A stretch of DNA of 64,000 nt from Isoetes taiwanensis. Lineage: Eukaryota > Streptophyta > Lycopodiopsida > Isoetales > Isoetaceae. Of the stretch, positions 59,090 through 64,000 are shown piece by piece. Location: positions 736,694 through 800,693 of the forward strand of contig JAJEKV010000157.1 of the NCBI GenBank assembly GCA_021234155.1, read 5' to 3'. Under the pieces are notes generated by a model that did no database searches, had not been told where the DNA came from, and worked only from the letters and a program-made list of their open reading frames with translations. Made by a program: the position numbers and the translations under genes. Each line of letters starts with the position of its first letter. The stretch's first letter is position 1.

Positions 59090-59125
59090 AGACATAATCC
59101 CAATTTAATTGAATGATGGTTTACT

Positions 59126-59825
59126 CCCTGTGCATGAATCGGATCTTGTCGACGAAGCTCATCTTTAATTTGTACTCGTTGTCAACATTATGGGTGTTGG
59201 CAACGATTTTTGCTTCCTCGTCGGTGAGACCACAGTAAACTGCGCACAAGACAGAGAGGTACCTAGGGTTTTTCTTTTCTTTGTACAGCTGCCTTCTTGC
59301 CTTGAAGCTATGATTTCCTCCCAAGACGTAGTGTGTGTATGTTTCTGCGTTTTCTCTGTCATATTCCTGGGGGGTTTTGCATTGCTCCCTGTCAACAAGG
59401 ACAACTATTGGCGCCACATGAGCATTTGGATTGCTCCTAATTCTGTCCTTCAAGTTCTGGTCGGCATAAATTTTCCGAACTTGAAGCGGCCTTTCGCCAG
59501 ACTCATTCTTTGGGGGCAGCCTCATGCTAGTCACAGGAAGATAAATTACCCCTTGTACAAATTTTTCTCTGTTAATAACCTCCATTCTTTCAGAGGTCTT
59601 ATCAACCTTCTTTTCCTTTATTGCAACCCCGGGAGCTTTTCCTTTTCCCTTTTGTTTTTTTGAGCTTTCCTCGGGGACTTCTGTGATTTCAAGTTGCTGT
59701 ACTTTTCGCTTCTTTGGTTCTTTAGCAGCTATCGTTGCCCTTGGCCTGCTAAGTTTCTTTGGCCGCACAGGGGGTTCTTCCTCGTCTTGTTCCTCGGAAC
59801 CTCCATCCGATGACCTCCCGAAGAA
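59126..59825 (-). CDS. ParB-like domain exon of the ParB-methylase gene
   Basis: The exon starts after TTCTGCTAG with an acidic FFGRSSDGGSEEQDEEEPP and a Lys/Arg-rich linker (nuclear-localisation-like KEPKKRKVQQ). The ParB/sulfiredoxin-fold domain follows: VIYLPVTSMRLPP, VAPIVVLVDREQC, the nucleotide-binding box YVLGGNHSFKARRQL (GxHR-type, here GNHS), and NTHNVDNEYKLKMSF. In bacteria and phages such domains bind CTP or act as nucleases. The final codons ...FMHRE run into the 12-kb insertion at 59,122. The N-terminal nuclear signal suggests adaptation to a eukaryotic cell. Confidence 0.8.
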
Positions 59826-59876
59826 CTAGCAGAAGGTGGTGATTGTGACCTTTCTCCATCGATTGCTCGGACTCAC

Positions 59877-60333
59877 CGGCGGGGAAAGTCCTCGCTTGTC
59901 TTTGGAACAAACACGCCTAATACATGAACACAGGCCGTTTTGTCCGGTAGTGTGAAAAGAATTTATGCAAAGGTCGGTGGTTGCAATAACGACAATTTTA
60001 AAGAATGCGATGTCCACAACAATGAAGCCTTGGGACGTCTTGAAGGATAGCCTCCCCACGACCTCCTTGTCCCAAGCAACCTCGGAGACATCTTTTATTG
60101 TCCCAAGGTTAACAAACTCGAGTCGGCGTACCTTTTGTTACCAGCACTTTTACTGGGCATAAAAAGCGTCGGTGTCTTTGTATTTTCCATCTGCACCCCT
60201 GGTCACGAACCACTGCGTTTGAAAGTTCTCGTAAATAGCGGGCTCGTCTGTGTCGGTGATTATTGTACGAGGGTGTGGACGCTTAGGCTTCTGAGATTTC
60301 TTTGATGCCCTCTTGCTTCCTTCTTCCCTGCCA
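59877..60333 (-). pseudogene. Exon 2 of the ParB-methylase gene, with stops
   Basis: It joins the eight-base first exon in frame to give a Lys/Arg-rich N-terminus, then TIITDTDEPAIYENFQTQWF, EFVNLGTIKDVSEVAWDKEV and SFKTSQGFIVVDIAFF. Two TAA codons interrupt it near 60,165-60,150; both could derive from CAA by one C-to-T change. The donor CCG|GTGAGT ends it. Its function is unknown. Confidence 0.6.
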
Positions 60334-60579
60334 CTGAAACGTTTAAAACAACCATGTTAAGACAGAAACTCAATCCAAATTTGTATTCCAGAATAACATT
60401 TACTAATCTTGTGCCCTAAAGGCCAGAAAAAGACAGGAAAACAAGCTAAAATATTGTCACTCTAAGTCAATTTCTTGTGCCTTTATTGGTCTCGAAAGAG
60501 TAATTTCTAACCTAAAAAGTTGTCTGTTGCAGCTAAAAAGTGTGTTATTTTAGTGCAAAAAAGCAAGCGTTCTCAAAAA

Positions 60580-61085
60580 TACAAGCAAAATGTATTCTGG
60601 AATATACTTTGCTCACTGGCGAAGTGCAAAGTGTATTCCGGAATATACTTTGCCCTTCGGGTGAAGAGCTTACACTTTGCCCTTCAGGCGAAGTGCAAAG
60701 TGTATTCCGGAATACATTTTGCCCATCTGGAGACGAGCAAAGTGTATCGGAATACACTTTGCTCGTCTCCAGATGGGCAAAATGTATTCCGGAATACACT
60801 TTGCCCTTCGGGTGAAGAGCTTACACTTTGCCCTTCAGGCGAAGTGCAAAGTGTATTCCGGAATACATTTTGCCCATCTGGAGACGAGCAAAGTCGCTTT
60901 GCTCGTCTCCAGATGGGCAAAATGTATTCCGGAATACACTTTGCACTTCGCCTGAAGGGCAAAGTGTAAGCTCTTCACCCGAAGGGCAAAGTGTATTCCG
61001 GAATACACTTTGCACTTCGCCAGTGAGCAAAGAATACACTTTGCTCTTCGCCAGATAGGCAAAGTGTATTCTGGAATACACTTTG
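60580..61085 (-). repeat. Large nested palindrome array in intron 1
   Basis: About nine GTATTCCGGAATAC-type cores are joined by longer inverted blocks (CAGATGGGCAAA, GCGAAGTGCAAAG, GGGTGAAGAGCTTACACTTT). Arms of about 113 bp flank 60,894-60,896, and a further arm pair flanks about 60,745. A direct repeat of about 95 bp (60,649 and 60,802) is included. The array sits between the donor of exon 1 (61,144) and the acceptor of exon 2 (60,334). All open frames here are repeat artefacts. Confidence 0.9.
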
Positions 61086-61144
61086 GCCTACAGAAGCAAA
61101 TCAGAAAAGAAAAGAAAGACGTACTATGTACTTTACATGCTTAC

Positions 61145-61152
61145 CTGTCCAT
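61145..61152 (-). other. Start exon of the ParB-methylase gene (8 nt)
   Basis: ATGGACAG|GTAAGC: the start codon plus five bases, spliced to T|GGCAGGGAAGAAGG at 60,333, giving MDSGREEGSKRASKKSQ in frame. Chosen because it opens the frame of exon 2 and has a consensus donor. Confidence 0.55.
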
Positions 61153-61488
61153 TGTTTTCGCTATGTAAATCGGAATACAGCAAATGTATATTGATCGGAA
61201 GGCGCTCGGGCTGGCGACTAAATCTCTGAAAGCGGAATACGCAACTGAGGCGCTCGAATTTTCCTTTTTAAAGGTAGGCCACTGTCAGTTGTGTTTTTCT
61301 ATGTGATGCGGAATACGTCTTGTCCAAACACTCTGGATAAGTGTATTCTGGAATAGCATTCTTGCACACACACAGCAAATGCCGCACACAAAATACTATT
61401 CCAGAATAGCATTTGTATTCTCGAATATCATTAGTCCAATCGACTTGTGAGTTAGTAACAAGCCCACAATTTTTTGCAGTTGTTTGAC
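61153..61488. promoter_or_regulatory. Head-to-head promoter region of the outer unit
   Basis: It separates the leftward ParB-methylase start (61,152) from the rightward DUF7869-like gene (61,489). It carries several half or whole palindrome cores: GTATTCTGGAATAGCATT near 61,340, ACTATTCCAGAATAGCATTT near 61,396 and GCGGAATACG near 61,235 and 61,308. They may be binding sites of an element-encoded protein (inference). Confidence 0.5.
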
Positions 61489-63676
61489 ATGGTTAACCGC
61501 TTCGTGAACAAACTTCCACCACCATTTGTTTGCCCAAGTACCTTTACTTCAGATGGAACACAAGATGGAGATGTTTCTTCAACACCTACCTCGACAAGGT
61601 CTTTGTTGCTTCTCGAAGACACTCCGAGTCCAGTAACTAGTAGACTGCCACCACCTTTCCAACCCTCTCCAGGTCCAGTAGGAAACCGGCTGCCACCACC
61701 TTTCCAACCCTCACATTTGTTGCGTAGCAATCTTCCACCACCATTTGTACCATCCCCGACACTACAATGGCTCGACCTCGACCTCAAGAAATTTTTTGAA
61801 CGGACTACCTCATTTGTTTGTTGTTTCTCCATCTTCACTTACACATGCCGGGGAATACAAAGACGTTCAAGATCTGCGAGATTCTCCATCGTTTCTCCCA
61901 CCACGATTTCACAACAAATGAAGACGACCCTGCAGCATCTACTCCTCTTCACACAAACGTGGTGACACATGGGTTTCAGAATTTCAGTCTGTCTGCTATA
62001 AGAGAGATGTTTGATCGAACTCCCTGTGAAGATGCTACAACAACTTTCACTGGCACATCATATGCTGGCCCATCTCCTTCATTCAACACCTTGCACCTCC
62101 GCCTTATCCGTGCTGACTTCACGTGGTTTGTTCTCCTCTACAAGCACACCACTAAGGGCGAGAGGAGGTCACCCCCAGTAGAACTCTCTAAGAAGATGAA
62201 GACACCAACGAAGTGCAACGAGATTACACGTTCTCTGCTTGGTCCACCAAGAAATTCAAGGTGGATTATGGTGTGAGAGCATGCTCCTCTGTAAGAAGAA
62301 GAAACCTTATGGACGAGCATAAAATGAGAAGACTTTTAAGAAGTAAATGCTGCTCATTGGGTTGCATCAACAAATTTAACATGTCTAAATTACGAGCAAT
62401 TAGAGACAACTACTGGTTCAATGACATTGGTGACGAATGCCTACTTGGCCTATCATGTAAGGCCGGACCGCAACACCTTCTTGCACTACATTAACCGTCA
62501 AGAACTTTGCGAGAAATGCTTTATGGTTGTCCACCGTTTAGGCTCCCACGAGAATGTCTAGAATACACAAAAGATCGGACAAAATCCAAAGCAATTGATG
62601 ATCATTGTGGACCAAGAAGAGTTGTAACCATGCATGCCCCTTCTTTGTGTCATGGATGGAGAAATATTTTAGAGAAACATGTAAGAAGGCGCCTAACAAG
62701 ACAACATGTATCATTTAAGCGATAACATCACCAAAGAAGATGTTTTTAATGAGTACAAAGAGACTTGCACTCGGCTTGAGCACATCTCTTACTCACACTT
62801 CACCGCATCGTGGAAAAGTGAATTCGGTTTAGTGAAAATTCGGGAGACACGGAGATGTCCGTTTTGCTCAAGGTGTGCGTAATTAAAAAGTCAAAGAGAA
62901 ACCGCAAAGACAGAGGTCGAAAGAAGTAAGCTCATGTTCTTCAATCTCTCACTTGTTTTAAAAAAAATGCTTTGACCTTATTTTTTCTGAGATATTGTGC
63001 AACAGTAACCTTGCGGACATATCGTGAACAACAAGCAAAAGAGAGAGAAGAAAGCTTGCCAAAACACGTAAAAAAAAGCTCTTGAACGTCCCTTTGCAAT
63101 ATATGTCTATTGTGATTGATGGAATGGACCAAAAAAAAACTACTCTACCACATTTCTTGAACATTCTTAAAGATGTGCCAGAGGAATGTTTTGTTAAGGT
63201 CCACCTTGTAGGAGCTATGGTCTTCAAAGGAAGTCTAAAGTGCAAAGTATTTTTGACATATCCAAACTTGCATGGTGACCCGAACCTCACAATTACAATT
63301 CTTAACAAGGTCCTGTGCGAGCAAGAGCAATTACCACCAGTGCTTTACCTGCAACTTGACAATACTACAAGGGAGAACAAGAATCAAACACTCTTTGCAG
63401 TCCACCAGAGGGATTACGCTTCCTTAAATATATTCCAGACACTTCCTTCATAGAACGTGCTGAACAACTTCCTCTCAAAAATCCTAAGGAGTCCAAGCAG
63501 AAGAAAAGTACCCCAGAGTCATCCTTAAAAGCCATTGAAAATGGAATTTCCTCGAGCTTTAAGTACTTCTTAGAAGAAGATCGGATGTGGTGGAGTAATT
63601 TCTTTTCGAACGTAAAATTGTTGTGAAAAAATATAGCTCTAAGGCAGTTGCAAGAACCATTTCGATGGCCTAACAC
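61489..63676 (+). pseudogene. Second DUF7869-like putative transposase gene (outer unit)
   Basis: It starts MVNRFVNKLPPPF and has Pro-rich repeats (RLPPPFQPSPGPVGNR). Frames then shift through THGFQNFSLSAIREMFDR (about 61,970), LRSKCCSLGCINKFNMSKLR (about 62,340), QELCEKCFMVVHRLGSHENV (about 62,500) and the core piece 63,082-63,453 with VIDGMDQKKTTLPHF and LYLQLDNTTRENKNQTLF. The C-terminal PEGLRFLKYIPDTSFIERAE lies near 63,410. The third motif GHTHEDVD, present in the inner copy, is missing: QLDN...TLF runs almost directly into the C-terminal part, so the core has an internal deletion. Many stops and shifts occur. It lies head-to-head with the ParB-methylase gene, the same layout as in the 12-kb element. 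Confidence 0.7.
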
Positions 63677-64000
63677 CTTCCATCAACCCCAAAGCGCAGG
63701 TCCAAGCAAAGTGCCACATTAGCACCTCAAGAGAGAAGAAGATGAGGATCGAGTCATGTACCTCGGACCAAGGCGCAGAATGAGCCTCAAGGTAATATCA
63801 CGAAATTACCAAGGGTATGCTAATTGCTCTTCCAACTCGAGGAGGATGACAAAGGTCGACCTTTACGGATAGCAAAAGTGCTTGACCACGGTCAAGGAGG
63901 AAGGCTTAGTCACTAAACTCAAGATTCATTGGCTTGCAACATTTCGAGAAAATGTTTTTGAAGGTAGATATGAGTTAGAAATAAGAAGCCAAGGAAAAGG
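63677..64000. other. Non-coding or unresolved right end of the window
   Basis: No clear gene is seen. The last 200 bp on the plus strand have broken frames with a few chromodomain-like words (TKLKIHWLATFRENVFEG), too short to assign. The right end of the outer unit, if mobile, lies beyond or near here. Confidence 0.35.

Larger units (their letters stand above)
47042..59121 (+). mobile_element. 12,080-bp TIR DNA transposon with TACT duplication
   Basis: Both ends carry the same 32-bp perfect inverted repeat beginning AACCATCATTCAATTAAATT (47,042-47,073; 59,090-59,121). TACT is present on both sides (47,038-47,041; 59,122-59,125). The insertion splits an exon of the ParB-methylase gene. Deleting the element and one TACT restores the frame ...FMHRE-YMIFKEKYG without change. 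Contents: minus-strand cargo from 52.8 to 47.4 kb including an FCP1-type phosphatase, a plus-strand DUF7869-like gene (56.2-58.9 kb), CGCGCCAGGCGCG palindromes and long simple repeats. A 4-bp duplication with these ends does not match a superfamily I know. Strand is given by the putative transposase. Confidence 0.9.
44819..61152 (-). pseudogene. ParB-like / DNA N6-N4 methyltransferase gene, interrupted
   Basis: The start ATG is at 61,152. Exon 1 (61,152-61,145) joins exon 2 (60,333-59,877) and then exon 3 (59,825 to 59,122, resuming 47,037-46,872 beyond the 12-kb insertion). Exon 4 (46,822-46,593) leads to the methylase exons (about 46,266-46,126, 46,060-45,620 and 45,328-44,819). Introns of 51 and 49 nt and longer palindrome-filled introns are seen. 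Exon 3 carries a ParB/sulfiredoxin-fold domain with YVLGGNHSFKARRQL; the last exons carry methylase motifs IV (DLPYGF) and I (DAFSGSGTT). ParB-methylase pairs are known mostly from phages and bacteria. Defects: two in-frame TAA codons near 60,160, frame breaks near 45,330-45,360 and around 46,200, and the insertion itself. Outer exon junctions 4-5 are uncertain. A substrate cannot be deduced. Confidence 0.72.

Noticed and set aside
59190-59663. 157-codon plus-strand frame
   Set aside because: Antisense shadow of the ParB-like exon.
60580-61085. CRISPR-like array
   Set aside because: Repeated palindromic units are present, but the spacers are themselves repeats, lengths vary, no Cas genes occur and the context is a plant intron.
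60520-61085. Several long open frames on both strands
   Set aside because: All arise from the palindromic repeats and read the same words in different frames; none has independent protein character.
44819-64000. Endogenous giant-virus insertion
   Set aside because: Methylase, ParB-like and FCP1-like domains could suggest one, but there is no capsid, packaging ATPase or polymerase, the genes contain introns, and the inner unit has transposon ends and a target duplication.
63677-64000. Chromodomain of a Ty3 integrase
   Set aside because: A few suggestive residues only, in a broken frame at the window edge; not enough to call.

Overview
The window looks like nuclear DNA of a land plant. It holds two apparently intact plant genes: a syntaxin of the plant-specific SYP7 family in eight exons, and an alpha-expansin in three. 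It also has GT-AG introns, LTR elements primed by plant initiator-Met tRNA, a plant-type LINE, hAT and MITE elements and tRNA-derived SINE heads. The other families present (ParB plus bacterial-type DNA methylase, DUF7869-like proteins) suggest, from memory rather than any search, a fern or other non-seed plant. That last point is an inference.

Layout. 1-7.3 kb is nested retroelements. A plus-strand 3' LTR starts the window. A second, minus-strand LTR of the same family is split by a 4.3-kb LINE flanked by a 17-bp target duplication, and remnants of another LINE follow. 7.3-9.7 kb is non-coding. 9.88-11.99 kb is the SYP71-like gene. 13.3-17.5 kb is a cluster of short inverted-repeat elements and tandem repeats. 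17.5-21.6 kb is non-coding apart from a tRNA-like arm and a possible LTR/PBS. 21,630-35,196 is a 13.6-kb minus-strand LTR element with GATCC target duplications. Its LTRs are similar, but its interior is decayed and contains a MITE, antisense Ty3-type RT remnants and an intron-bearing gene-like segment. Its right LTR carries a 1.09-kb hAT element with perfect 8-bp duplications. 35.2-41.7 kb is mostly non-coding, with one MITE and a few exon-like pieces. 41.8-43.0 kb is the expansin gene.

44.8-64 kb is the most unusual part. An outer minus-strand gene runs from a start at about 61.15 kb to 44.82 kb. It joins a ParB-like domain to a bacterial-type DNA N6/N4 methyltransferase. One exon is interrupted by a 12,080-bp insertion (47,042-59,121) with 32-bp perfect terminal inverted repeats and a TACT duplication. 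Removing the insertion and one TACT rejoins the reading frame exactly. The inserted element carries a plus-strand DUF7869-like (putative transposase) gene and minus-strand cargo that includes an FCP1-type phosphatase. The outer locus repeats this layout: another DUF7869-like gene (61.5-63.7 kb) lies head-to-head with the ParB-methylase gene.

Each of the two units has its own family of short palindromes in introns and promoter-like DNA: GTATTCCGGAATAC cores outside and CGCGCCAGGCGCG cores inside. I read this as two nested members of a poorly described family of large cargo-carrying plant DNA transposons. Both copies are decayed by stops, frameshifts and deletions.
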